Assembly: GCF_014199685.1 (NCBI RefSeq)
Contig: NZ_JACHNZ010000007.1
Location: 37,268-101,267, forward strand
Length of the DNA: 64,000 nucleotides
Source: Sphingosinicella soli
Lineage (GTDB): Bacteria > Pseudomonadota > Alphaproteobacteria > Sphingomonadales > Sphingomonadaceae
Direction: 5' to 3'
The notes under the pieces were generated by a model. It saw nothing but the letters and a program-made list of their open reading frames with translations. It did not search any database and was not told the origin of the DNA. The position numbers and the translations under genes are program-made. Below, one piece after another: positions 35,725-43,692 of the stretch; the first letter of the stretch is position 1; every line of letters starts with the position of its first letter.

Positions 35725-36635
35725 TCGGCATAGACCGAATAAAGCTCGCCCGGTGTCCATGTCAGCCCGACAAGCAGGCGGATCGCGACCGCAACCACGA
35801 GCACGGCGAGTGCGAAGCGCAGTTTTTCAGGCGGCAGCCGCTGCGCCACGCGCGCCCCGATCTGCGCCCCGATGACGCCGCCGATCAGCAGCATCAGCGC
35901 GAGCACGATATCGACCGTCTTGGACTGAACGGCATGCAGCAATGTGATTACCGAGGTGGTGAACACGATCTGGAACAGCGAGGTGCCGACCACCACCGAA
36001 ACCGACATGCCGAGCAGGTAAATCATCGCCGGCACCATGATGAAGCCGCCGCCGATGCCCATGATGAAGGTGAGGATGCCGACCAGTACACCGATGCCGA
36101 ACGGTGCCAGCGGCGAAATGTAGAGGCCGGATTTGTAGAAGCGCATCTTCCAGGGCAGCGCCGAGATGAGTGGGATGTGGGGATGCAGCTTCACGCGGCG
36201 GATTTCCCCGGTGCGCGCACGCCGGAGCGTCTGCCACGACTCCACGAGCATCAAACCGCCCATCGTCGAGAGGAACACGACGTAGATCAGCGAGATGGAG
36301 ATATCGATCTGGCCGATCTTCTGGAGCAGCTTGAAAAGATACGAGCCGATCCCCGACCCCACGATGCCGCCGGCCACCAGTACGGCGCCCATTTTCGGAT
36401 CGACACCGCCGCGCCGCCAGTGCGCGAGCGCGCCCGATACGCTCGATCCCGTGATCTGCGTTGCGGAAGAGGCGACGGCGACTGCGGGCGGAATCCCGTA
36501 GAAGATCAGCATCGGTGTGGTCAGGAACCCCCCGCCGACGCCGAACATGCCGGACATGAAACCGACCAGAACACCGAAACCCACGATGACCAGCGCATTG
36601 ACGCTGAGTTCGGCGATGGGAAGGTAGATGTCCAT
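35721..36635 (-). CDS. TauE/SafE-family sulfite/organosulfonate exporter
   Basis: The 304-residue integral membrane protein has eight or so hydrophobic segments in two repeats. Each repeat is marked by a glycine motif: GFMSGMFGVGGGFLTTPML near residue 25 and GILTFIMGIGGGFIMVPAMI near 185. These are typical of TauE/SafE carriers for sulfite, sulfonates or other anions. It is coupled to the TIGR02186 gene. It could remove sulfite or sulfate made from organosulfur compounds, but the sulfatase cluster is about 18 kb away and a link is speculative. Confidence 0.9.
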   Translation of the reverse strand: MDIYLPIAELSVNALVIVGFGVLVGFMSGMFGVGGGFLTTPMLIFYGIPPAVAVASSATQITGSSVSGALAHWRRGGVDPKMGAVLVAGGIVGSGIGSYLFKLLQKIGQIDISISLIYVVFLSTMGGLMLVESWQTLRRARTGEIRRVKLHPHIPLISALPWKMRFYKSGLYISPLAPFGIGVLVGILTFIMGIGGGFIMVPAMIYLLGMSVSVVVGTSLFQIVFTTSVITLLHAVQSKTVDIVLALMLLIGGVIGAQIGARVAQRLPPEKLRFALAVLVVAVAIRLLVGLTWTPGELYSVYAE

Positions 36636-36769
36636 GCTGTCCTGACTAACCCGTCGGCGAGTCGCCCGCCAACACCTTTGCCGTCAGCGTGCGCCTGTAT
36701 CGAGACAAAATTTGGGCGGTGCGTATCCGTGGAAAGGCTGAAGGCCGAAACTCCGCGCGGCATGAGGCG

Positions 36770-36806
36770 ATCAGGTTTTGCGTATTGCGCGTTCGCAAAA
36801 CCTGAT
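36770..36806. promoter_or_regulatory. Perfect 13-bp inverted repeat upstream of the MerR gene
   Basis: ATCAGGTTTTGCG and CGCAAAACCTGAT are exact complements separated by 11 bp, ending 36 bp before the regulator start. There is no T tract, so it is more likely an operator or an mRNA hairpin than a terminator. Confidence 0.6.
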
Positions 36807-36842
36807 AGCGCGGAGGTGCACTCAAGGTGGGAGAAGCGCGGC

Positions 36843-37538
36843 GTGCGCATGCGCGAACTCGAACGATTGACCGGCGTGGGGCGGGAAACGATCCGCTTCT
36901 ACATCCGCGAAGGTCTGCTGCCCGAACCGGACCGGGCGAGCGCGAACAGCGCGTTCTACAATGAAACGCATGTCGCGCGGCTGAAGGCGATCAAGCGGCT
37001 TCAGGAAGAGCGTTTCCTCCCGCTCGCGATCATCCGCACGCTGCTTGACGGCGAGGATGGCGACCGCTGGCTGCATGCCGATGCCTTTCCCGATCTCGAT
37101 GCGATGCTGCGCGCCAGGCTCGACCCCGGCGGCGCAGGCGCGACTCTGGAAGAGCTTGCCAAGCAGACCGGCTTCACGATCGATGAGCTTCGCCTCGCAG
37201 TGGAGGAGGGCGTGCTCTGCCCCGATCGCGATGGCCGCTTCGGGCCGCGCGATATTGCCGTTGCCCGCTGCCTCTGGGAACTGAACGTCATCGGTTTCTC
37301 GGTGGAGCGCGGCTTTGTCGGCGGCGGTGCGATGTACACGCAGTTCATCCAGTGGCTGGTCGGGCAGGAGATGCGGCTGTTCTTCGAACATACCGCCGGC
37401 AAGATCGGTGACGACGAGGCGCTCGCGATGGCGGAGCGCGGCATATCGACCATCAACGAAATGCTCAGCCTGATGCGGACGCGGGAAATTCTCCGTCAGC
37501 TCGAGGCGCGGCGCAGGATCGCCAACGACAACGCCTGA
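36843..37538 (+). CDS. MerR-family transcriptional regulator
   Basis: The 231-residue protein opens with a MerR winged helix (about 1-75): MRELERLTGVGRETIRFYIR, EGLLPEPDR, then FYNETHVARLKAIKRLQEER. A second helix-rich part (about 100-150, LEELAKQTGFTIDELRLAVE) resembles another MerR-like wing. There is no cysteine set of a metal sensor. Target and effector are unknown. GTG 36843 was chosen because GGGAGA precedes it by 8 bases; ATG 36849 is an alternative. A strong inverted repeat just upstream may be its own operator. Confidence 0.85.
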   Translation: MRMRELERLTGVGRETIRFYIREGLLPEPDRASANSAFYNETHVARLKAIKRLQEERFLPLAIIRTLLDGEDGDRWLHADAFPDLDAMLRARLDPGGAGATLEELAKQTGFTIDELRLAVEEGVLCPDRDGRFGPRDIAVARCLWELNVIGFSVERGFVGGGAMYTQFIQWLVGQEMRLFFEHTAGKIGDDEALAMAERGISTINEMLSLMRTREILRQLEARRRIANDNA

Positions 37539-37556
37539 TCTGCCTGATCTGCGGGC

Positions 37557-38705
37557 TCAGAACCGGGTCGCGATGGTAACGGCCGGGCCGCTGCCCGGCG
37601 CGGCCTCCCCTGCGATACGGAAGCGGTATTCGCCGCGCAGTTCGATTGTGCCTGTCCCGAGCTGACGGGTCAGCTGTGCCGCCGGGCCGATTTCCAGTTT
37701 TGATGTCGAACCGTTGCCTGAATCCTGAAGGCTTCCCCAAAGCCCGGTTCCGATACCGGTTCGAAATCGTCCCTCGGTCGTCAGCGGATAAAGCGCCAGC
37801 GCCTGCCCGCCTGCAAAACCATCGCGGCTGCGGGCTCCGACAACACCGGCTTCGACATAGGCGCTCAGATCAAACGGCATGCGGTCGTCCGCGGTGTGCC
37901 AGCCTCCGCCGGAAACGCGCAGCGACCAGGCGCTGCGCGCGTCGCCGCCGGCCGCGAGCAGGCGCTCCGCACTGATCGCGGGGCCTTGCCGCCCGCGCGG
38001 CATCCACGCGGCGCCGATCGCGGTTTGCATGCTGCGTTCGCTACCGTTTATCCGGTCGTGGGCGATCGCGGCGCGGGCGAAGACTTCCACAGGGCGCCGT
38101 GACAGGGGGTCGATCGTATAGCCGATGCGTGCGCCGCTCTGTCCCCCGCCCAGCAGCGGCCGGTCGCCGAGCAGGCCGGAGGTTCCTTCCCGAATCAGGC
38201 TGTAGGCCTCCATCCGCCAGCGTTTGCGCAGCGCCGACAGCTCGGCTTTCCATGCGGCTGCATTGGGATGCATGGGGTCGGCGGCAAGCGCGGATGCGAA
38301 GCTGTTCGCGGCGGCGCGTCTGTTGCCTGCGGCGAGCGCGCGGTAAGCCGCGTCTGCGGATGCGAAGGCGTCCGCCTCGGCACTTGCGGTGAACCTTGCC
38401 GAAGCCGATGCCCCGACTTCCGGTTTCGGGTCGTCAAGGAATGCGATGGAAGCCGCATGCGGCCCCGAACGCGGCTCGGCGCGGCGGGCAACGAGGCGTC
38501 CGGCAAGCGCCGGAGCGTCGGTCGAGATGAACGAGGGGAGGGCGCGCGCAACCTGAACCGGCTCGGTATGTCGCCCTTGCGCGGCCGCTGCCTGCGGCCG
38601 CTGCGAAAGCATCGCGGCGTAGGTTCGCCCGGCTTCGTCGAAGCGCCAGGCCGACCATATGGCGAGTGTGACCGACAGCACGGCGAAGGCGCGGACGGGG
38701 CGCAT
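37557..38705 (-). CDS. NfrA C-terminal-like outer-membrane protein
   Basis: The 382-residue protein has a signal anchor (RAFAVLSVTLAIWSAWRF), an alanine-rich helical stretch (about 95-160), and a beta-rich C-terminal domain (about 170-382). The last part resembles the outer-membrane domain of the phage N4 receptor NfrA (GARIGYTIDP, then YVEAGVVG, then TIELRGEYRFRI). The long TPR-like part of NfrA is missing. The gene overlaps the NfrB-like glycosyltransferase gene by one base. Together they probably make and export a surface glycan. I am confident of the pairing, less so of the name. Confidence 0.7.
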   Translation of the reverse strand: MRPVRAFAVLSVTLAIWSAWRFDEAGRTYAAMLSQRPQAAAAQGRHTEPVQVARALPSFISTDAPALAGRLVARRAEPRSGPHAASIAFLDDPKPEVGASASARFTASAEADAFASADAAYRALAAGNRRAAANSFASALAADPMHPNAAAWKAELSALRKRWRMEAYSLIREGTSGLLGDRPLLGGGQSGARIGYTIDPLSRRPVEVFARAAIAHDRINGSERSMQTAIGAAWMPRGRQGPAISAERLLAAGGDARSAWSLRVSGGGWHTADDRMPFDLSAYVEAGVVGARSRDGFAGGQALALYPLTTEGRFRTGIGTGLWGSLQDSGNGSTSKLEIGPAAQLTRQLGTGTIELRGEYRFRIAGEAAPGSGPAVTIATRF

Positions 38706-40117
38706 CAGTCGCGCGCCACCGATTCGGGAAACCGGTGCGCGGTCTTTTCCCAAACGGGCGCGGTTTTGCGAATGGCCCCGCGCACATACAGAGTGCAGGC
38801 CCTCAGCGCCGCGAGGAAGTTGATGATGTTGCCGACGAAGGCGCGGGGCAGCGCGCGGAGGGCTTCGGCGATCCCGTGCTGGCGCCCGGTGAAAAGTATA
38901 CGCATTGCCAGCCGCCAGACGAGCAGCGCGGTCGTGAGGCGCAGGAGCAGGTCGAGCGCCGAGCCCGGCTCCACGACGGCAGGCAGCAGGCGCGCGTCCG
39001 GCATGGTTGCCCGGAACAGGATCGCGGCGGCGTAGGCGATGGCCGCCACATAGGCGAGGATCACGACGATCGCGTTCAGCAGCGCCTTGCGGTCCCGCAT
39101 CAGCATGTAGCGCGCGGCAAGCCCGCCCTGCCATCCGATCCGGTCCCAGCCGTGAAGCGCGATGCCGAGCAGCCAGCGCGATTTCTGCCTTACGGCGGCT
39201 TCAAGCGTCTCGGGGAAATGCTCCTGCGTCGTGACGTGCGCCGCCCCGGCGCGGCCCGGCATGCGCACGAAGATCGCCTTGCCGCCGCGCGCATGAATGC
39301 GGTGGCCGAGTTCATAGTCTTCGGTCAGCGAGAGCGGGTCGAACGGCGCGCCGCCCAGGTCGTCGGCGATCCAGCCCATCATCGCGCGTTCGAAACCGCA
39401 GGCGACGCCCGCTGCGGGGATCGCGGCGCCGATCGCTTCGCGCACGACCATGTCCTTGGTGTGACTTTCGGCGAATTCGTCCAGGTAATGACCCGCGATC
39501 CAGCGCGAGTTCGGGGCCGCGAAGGGCACCACCGGCAACTGCACCATCGCCTTTGCCGGGATCAGATAATCGATGACGCCGAGTTCGCGCGGGTGCACCA
39601 CATCCTCGGCATCGTGCAGCACGATCGCCTTGAAGCGCACGCCGTAGGCGTCCTCGTGGCGGCACATCGCGCGCCAGATGGCGTTCAGGCAATGCGCCTT
39701 CGTGGTGGGGCCGTCCCGCTCGACGATCACGACGGCGATCCGCGGGTCGGAAAGCGCGGCGACCACGCGCAGGGTGGCCGCGTCATTGGGGTAGACGCCC
39801 ACGAACACCCGGTAGTGCGGAAACAGCATGCGCCGCGTGAAGGCTGTGAGCATCGGCCCGATCACGTCCGCCTCGTCCCACGCAGGAACGAACACCGCGA
39901 TCGGCGCCGAGGCCGAACCGCCACCGGGCAGCGAACGCGCATCCGTGCGCCGCCGCCCGCGATAGACCGTCAGCCGCCGCCAGATCCGGCGGCTGAAATA
40001 CACTAGGTCGAACAGCAGATCGTCCAGGCTCGACACCAAAACGCCCGCCGCCGCTAGAAGCAGCAGCTCTCGCGTCAGCAGCCAGTATCCGGCCAGCCAG
40101 ACGTACGGGTCTTCCAT
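38705..40117 (-). CDS. NfrB-like family 2 glycosyltransferase, membrane bound
   Basis: The 470-residue protein has an N-terminal membrane helix ([19 protein letters not shown]), a GT2 catalytic domain (about 70-330) and about four C-terminal helices. GT2 motifs seen are [26 protein letters not shown] for sugar-nucleotide binding, the catalytic LTEDYELG, and RQKSRWLLG (QxxRW) of processive enzymes. E. coli NfrB is about 750 residues with a C-terminal c-di-GMP-binding MshEN domain. This one lacks that domain, so control must differ. It is likely to polymerise an exopolysaccharide together with the neighbouring outer-membrane protein. Confidence 0.85.
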   Translation of the reverse strand: MEDPYVWLAGYWLLTRELLLLAAAGVLVSSLDDLLFDLVYFSRRIWRRLTVYRGRRRTDARSLPGGGSASAPIAVFVPAWDEADVIGPMLTAFTRRMLFPHYRVFVGVYPNDAATLRVVAALSDPRIAVVIVERDGPTTKAHCLNAIWRAMCRHEDAYGVRFKAIVLHDAEDVVHPRELGVIDYLIPAKAMVQLPVVPFAAPNSRWIAGHYLDEFAESHTKDMVVREAIGAAIPAAGVACGFERAMMGWIADDLGGAPFDPLSLTEDYELGHRIHARGGKAIFVRMPGRAGAAHVTTQEHFPETLEAAVRQKSRWLLGIALHGWDRIGWQGGLAARYMLMRDRKALLNAIVVILAYVAAIAYAAAILFRATMPDARLLPAVVEPGSALDLLLRLTTALLVWRLAMRILFTGRQHGIAEALRALPRAFVGNIINFLAALRACTLYVRGAIRKTAPVWEKTAHRFPESVARD

Positions 40118-40244
40118 GCTGAACGATCCCCCCGTTCAGAAACGTGCCCGTAATGAAAGCCGTTCGCAACGATTCTGCAAGTCTTTAATTTTGAAGGATT
40201 TGTGCTGCTCGCCAAGCGGCGCTGTCCGGCGTATATCTCTTCCC

Positions 40245-41039
40245 ATGCAGCAATATCTCGATCTTCTCGCCCGCGTCCGCCGTCACGGCACGCAGCGCGG
40301 CGACCGCACCGGCACGGGCACGCTCAGCGTCTTCGGCCACCAGATGCGCTTCGATCTCGCCGACGGCTTCCCGATGCTGACGACGAAGAAGCTGCACCTG
40401 AAATCGATCGTGCACGAGCTTCTCTGGTTTCTCGCGGGCGACACCAACATCCGCTACCTGAAGGAAAACGGCGTCTCGATCTGGGATGACTGGGCGGACA
40501 GCGAAGGCGAACTCGGGCCCGTCTACGGCAAGCAGTGGCGACGCTGGGAGGCGCCGGGCGGGCGCGTGATCGACCAGATTTCAAACCTCGTCGAGATGAT
40601 CCGCCGCAATCCCGAATCGCGGCGCCTGATCGTGTCGGCGTGGAACGTCGCGGAGGTGGACAGCATGGCGCTGCCGCCCTGCCACTGCCTGTTCCAGTTC
40701 TACGTCGCGGAAGGCCGGCTTTCCTGCCAGCTCTACCAGCGCAGCGCCGACGTGTTCCTCGGCGTGCCGTTCAACATCGCGTCCTACGCGCTCCTCACGC
40801 AGATGATGGCGCAGGTCACCGGGCTGAAACCGGGCGAATTCGTCCACAGCTTCGGCGACGCACACCTCTATCTCAACCACCTCGATCAGGCCGATCTGCA
40901 GCTCACGCGCCGCCCGATGGCGCTGCCCGAGATGCGCATCAACCCGGACGTGAAGGACATCTTCGGCTTCCGCTACGAGGATTTCGAGCTTCTGGGCTAC
41001 CAAGCGCAACCGCACATCAAGGCGCCGGTGGCGGTGTGA
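40245..41039 (+). CDS. thyA: Thymidylate synthase
   Basis: The 264-residue enzyme (the same length as E. coli ThyA) methylates dUMP to dTMP with methylenetetrahydrofolate. It has [14 protein letters not shown] near residue 19, [10 protein letters not shown] near 92, and the catalytic Cys in [15 protein letters not shown] near 146. The C-terminal IKAPVAV closes the active site. ATG 40245 was chosen as it matches the family N-terminus (MQQYLDLL). The stop overlaps the GTG of folA, the enzyme that regenerates the folate it consumes. Confidence 0.97.
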   Translation: MQQYLDLLARVRRHGTQRGDRTGTGTLSVFGHQMRFDLADGFPMLTTKKLHLKSIVHELLWFLAGDTNIRYLKENGVSIWDDWADSEGELGPVYGKQWRRWEAPGGRVIDQISNLVEMIRRNPESRRLIVSAWNVAEVDSMALPPCHCLFQFYVAEGRLSCQLYQRSADVFLGVPFNIASYALLTQMMAQVTGLKPGEFVHSFGDAHLYLNHLDQADLQLTRRPMALPEMRINPDVKDIFGFRYEDFELLGYQAQPHIKAPVAV

Positions 41040-41551
41040 TCCCCACATACCGGCCGGACATCGTCCTCGTCGTCGCGCGCGCCGACAACCGGGTGATCGG
41101 CAAGGACGGCGCGATGCCGTGGCACCTTTCCGAAGATCTGAAACGCTTCAAGCGCATCACGGTGGGGAAGCCCGTCATCATGGGCCGCAAGACCTTCGAA
41201 TCGATCGGCAAGCCGCTGCCGGGCCGCCACAACATCGTGCTCACGCGCCAGACGGGCTGGCAACCCGAGGGCGTGACCGTGGTTCCGAACCTTGCCGAAG
41301 CGATCGCCGCCGCCGGGCTCGATCCGCGCTCCCGCGCCGATACGATCATGGTGGTCGGCGGCGCGGAAATCTACGCGCAGGCGCTTCCTGTCGCGACGCG
41401 CATCGAGCTGACCGAAATCCACGCCGCGCCCGAAGGCGATACGTATTTTCCAGAGCTTGATCCCGCGCGCTGGCGTGAGACCTTCCGCGAGGTTCATCCG
41501 GCGGGGGAAACGCACCCCGCCTACGATTTCGTGACGCTGGAGAGGGTCTGA
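41036..41551 (+). CDS. folA: Dihydrofolate reductase
   Basis: The 171-residue enzyme reduces dihydrofolate to tetrahydrofolate with NADPH. Motifs are [20 protein letters not shown] at the N-terminus (substrate and cofactor loop), [18 protein letters not shown] near 45-62, and [15 protein letters not shown] near 105. The GTG start shares bases with the thyA stop, so the two folate enzymes are translated together. The stop overlaps the next ATG by one base. Confidence 0.96.
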   Translation: MIPTYRPDIVLVVARADNRVIGKDGAMPWHLSEDLKRFKRITVGKPVIMGRKTFESIGKPLPGRHNIVLTRQTGWQPEGVTVVPNLAEAIAAAGLDPRSRADTIMVVGGAEIYAQALPVATRIELTEIHAAPEGDTYFPELDPARWRETFREVHPAGETHPAYDFVTLERV

Positions 41552-42708
41552 TGGCAAAGGCGAAGGTGCGCAAACGGCGCTGGCCGTGGATCGCGGCGGC
41601 GCTGGCGGTTCTAGCCGCCGCGCTGTTCTTCGGCTTTGCGCCGGGCATCCTCGAGCGCTCGATGAACCGCATCGCGGGCTCGGGCGAATGGACCGTCAGC
41701 CCTGCCGCGCAGGCACTCCACGACCGGCTGGTGATCGCCGATCTGCACTCCGACACGCTGCTCTGGAAGCGCGATCCCGAAGCACGCGCGGGGCGCGGCC
41801 ATGTCGATCTGCCCCGGCTTCAGGACGGCAATGTGAAGCTGCAGGTCTTCTCCTCCGTCACCAAGTCGCCGAAGGGCCAGAATTACGAGTCGAACGGCGC
41901 CGATACCGACACCATCACGATGCTCACGGTGGCGCAGCTCCAGCCGCCGCGCACGTGGGATTCGCTGCTCCAGCGCTCGCTCTGGCACGCGGAGCGGATG
42001 CGCGCGGCGAAGGGCTATCACCTCGTCACCACCGTGCGCGATCTCGATGCGCTGCTCGCCGACCGGCGCGCGACCGGCGCGCTGCTCTCGATCGAGGGCC
42101 TCCAAAACCTCGAAGGCAGGCTCGGCAACGTCGATGTGCTGTTCGATGCGGGCTACCGCATGGCGGGCCTCACGCACTTCTTCGACAACGAGGTGGCGGG
42201 TTCGATGCACGGCCTTGAAAAAGGCGGGCTCACCCCGTTCGGCCGCGACGTCATCCGCCGCATGGAGGCGAGGGGCATGATCGTCGATCTCGCCCACGCC
42301 AGCCACAAGACCGTCGCGGAGGCGCTGAAACTGGTGACGAAGCCGGTCGTCTACAGCCACGGCGGCGTCAAGGCGACGTGCGACACCAACCGCAACCTTT
42401 CCGACGAAGAGATCAGGGGCATCGCCGCGACCGGCGGCGTCATCGGCATCGGCTTCTGGGACGCCGCCGTCTGCGAACCGACCCCGCAGGCGACCGCGCG
42501 CGCGATGCGCCACGTGCGCGATCTGGTCGGCATCGATCATGTCGGCCTCGGGTCGGACTGGGACGGCGCCACGACCGTGGGCGTCGATGCCGCGCACCTC
42601 GCCGCCGTCACGCAGGCGCTGATCGATCAGGGCTTCACGGAGACCGAAATCGGGAAGGCGATGGGCGGCAACGTGCTCCGTGTCCTCCGCGCCACCTTGC
42701 CGCGCTAG
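41551..42708 (+). CDS. Membrane dipeptidase (peptidase family M19)
   Basis: The 385-residue zinc peptidase has one N-terminal membrane anchor (WIAAALAVLAAALFFGFA) and the M19 barrel from about residue 55. It has ADLHSDTLLW with the first HxD ligands, LSIEGLQNLEG with the bridging Glu, MAGLTHFFDNEVAGS, VDLAHASHKTV, and GLGSDWDG near 330. Such enzymes split dipeptides, often with D-residues, in the periplasm. It is cotranscribed with folA and ribF, a position common in sphingomonads. Confidence 0.92.
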   Translation: MAKAKVRKRRWPWIAAALAVLAAALFFGFAPGILERSMNRIAGSGEWTVSPAAQALHDRLVIADLHSDTLLWKRDPEARAGRGHVDLPRLQDGNVKLQVFSSVTKSPKGQNYESNGADTDTITMLTVAQLQPPRTWDSLLQRSLWHAERMRAAKGYHLVTTVRDLDALLADRRATGALLSIEGLQNLEGRLGNVDVLFDAGYRMAGLTHFFDNEVAGSMHGLEKGGLTPFGRDVIRRMEARGMIVDLAHASHKTVAEALKLVTKPVVYSHGGVKATCDTNRNLSDEEIRGIAATGGVIGIGFWDAAVCEPTPQATARAMRHVRDLVGIDHVGLGSDWDGATTVGVDAAHLAAVTQALIDQGFTETEIGKAMGGNVLRVLRATLPR

Positions 42709-42749
42709 GTGCCTTGCCGTGCCGGGCCGGGCGGGATAGCAGAGCGACC

Positions 42750-43679
42750 ATGAAACGCATCACGGGGGATGCGCCGCTGCCCCGCGCGCTTCGCGGCGGC
42801 ATCGCGGCGATCGGCAATTTCGACGGCTTCCACATCGGCCATCAGGCCGTCGTCGGCTGGGCGCTGGCGCGCGCGCGCGCGCAGGGGCTGCCCGCGCTCG
42901 TCGTGACGTTCGATCCGCACCCGGCGCGGCTCTTTCGTCCGCAATTGCCGCCGTTCATGCTGACGACGGTGGATCAGAAGCTCGATCTGGTCGAGGCGTT
43001 CGGCATGGATGCCGCCGTCGTGCTGCGCTTCGATGCGGCCTTCGCGGCGCTGCCTGCCGATGAATTCGTCGCGGGCGTACTCGTGGGGCGCCTCGGCCTC
43101 ACCGGCACCGTCACGGGGGAGGATTTCACCTTCGGGCGCGGCGCGAGCGGCGATCCCGCGAAGCTGCTCGAACTCGGCGGCGCGCACGGGCTCATCCCCG
43201 AAACGGTGTCGCCCGTGCGCGACGAAGGCTCGGCGATCATTTCCTCCACGCGCGTGCGCGCCGCGCTGCAGGCGGGGCATTGCCGCGAGGCCGCGCGGCT
43301 GATGGGCCGCCCCTTCGCCATTGCCGGCACCGTGGAACACGGCGACAAGCGCGGCCGCACGATCGATGTGCCGACGGCCAACGTCGCGATCGGCAGCGAA
43401 TACGTCCGCCCGGCCTACGGCATTTATGCCGTGCGCTGCCGCCTTGAAGACGGGCGCGTTGTCGAAGGCATCGCGAACCTCGGCATCCGGCCCATGTTCA
43501 CGCCGCCCAGGGAACTGCTGGAGGTTCACCTGTTCGATTATGCGGGCGATCTTTATGGGCAGACGCTGGAAACGGAGCTTGTCGCGTACCTGCGCCCCGA
43601 AATGAAACTCGCCGATCTCGAAGCGCTGAAGGCGCAGATCGCCAAGGATATCGTGGACGCGCGCGCTGCTCTCCTCTAG
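42750..43679 (+). CDS. ribF: Bifunctional riboflavin kinase / FAD synthetase
   Basis: The 309-residue enzyme makes FMN and FAD from riboflavin. The N-terminal adenylyltransferase domain (about 15-180) shows AIGNFDGFHIGHQAVV with the nucleotidyl-transferase HxGH motif and VVTFDPHPARLF. ISSTRVRAAL lies near 170. The C-terminal kinase domain (about 185-309) shows GRTIDVPTANV and IANLGIRPMF. Start ATG 42750; the long frame upstream belongs to shadow translation. It is followed after 13 bp by ileS. Confidence 0.96.
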   Translation: MKRITGDAPLPRALRGGIAAIGNFDGFHIGHQAVVGWALARARAQGLPALVVTFDPHPARLFRPQLPPFMLTTVDQKLDLVEAFGMDAAVVLRFDAAFAALPADEFVAGVLVGRLGLTGTVTGEDFTFGRGASGDPAKLLELGGAHGLIPETVSPVRDEGSAIISSTRVRAALQAGHCREAARLMGRPFAIAGTVEHGDKRGRTIDVPTANVAIGSEYVRPAYGIYAVRCRLEDGRVVEGIANLGIRPMFTPPRELLEVHLFDYAGDLYGQTLETELVAYLRPEMKLADLEALKAQIAKDIVDARAALL

Positions 43680-43692
43680 GGCGTAGCGCGAT

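Noticed and set aside
33253..35733. An 826-codon plus-strand frame opposite the HerA-like and TIGR02186 genes
   Set aside because: Low-complexity antisense translation; the minus-strand genes have clear motifs.
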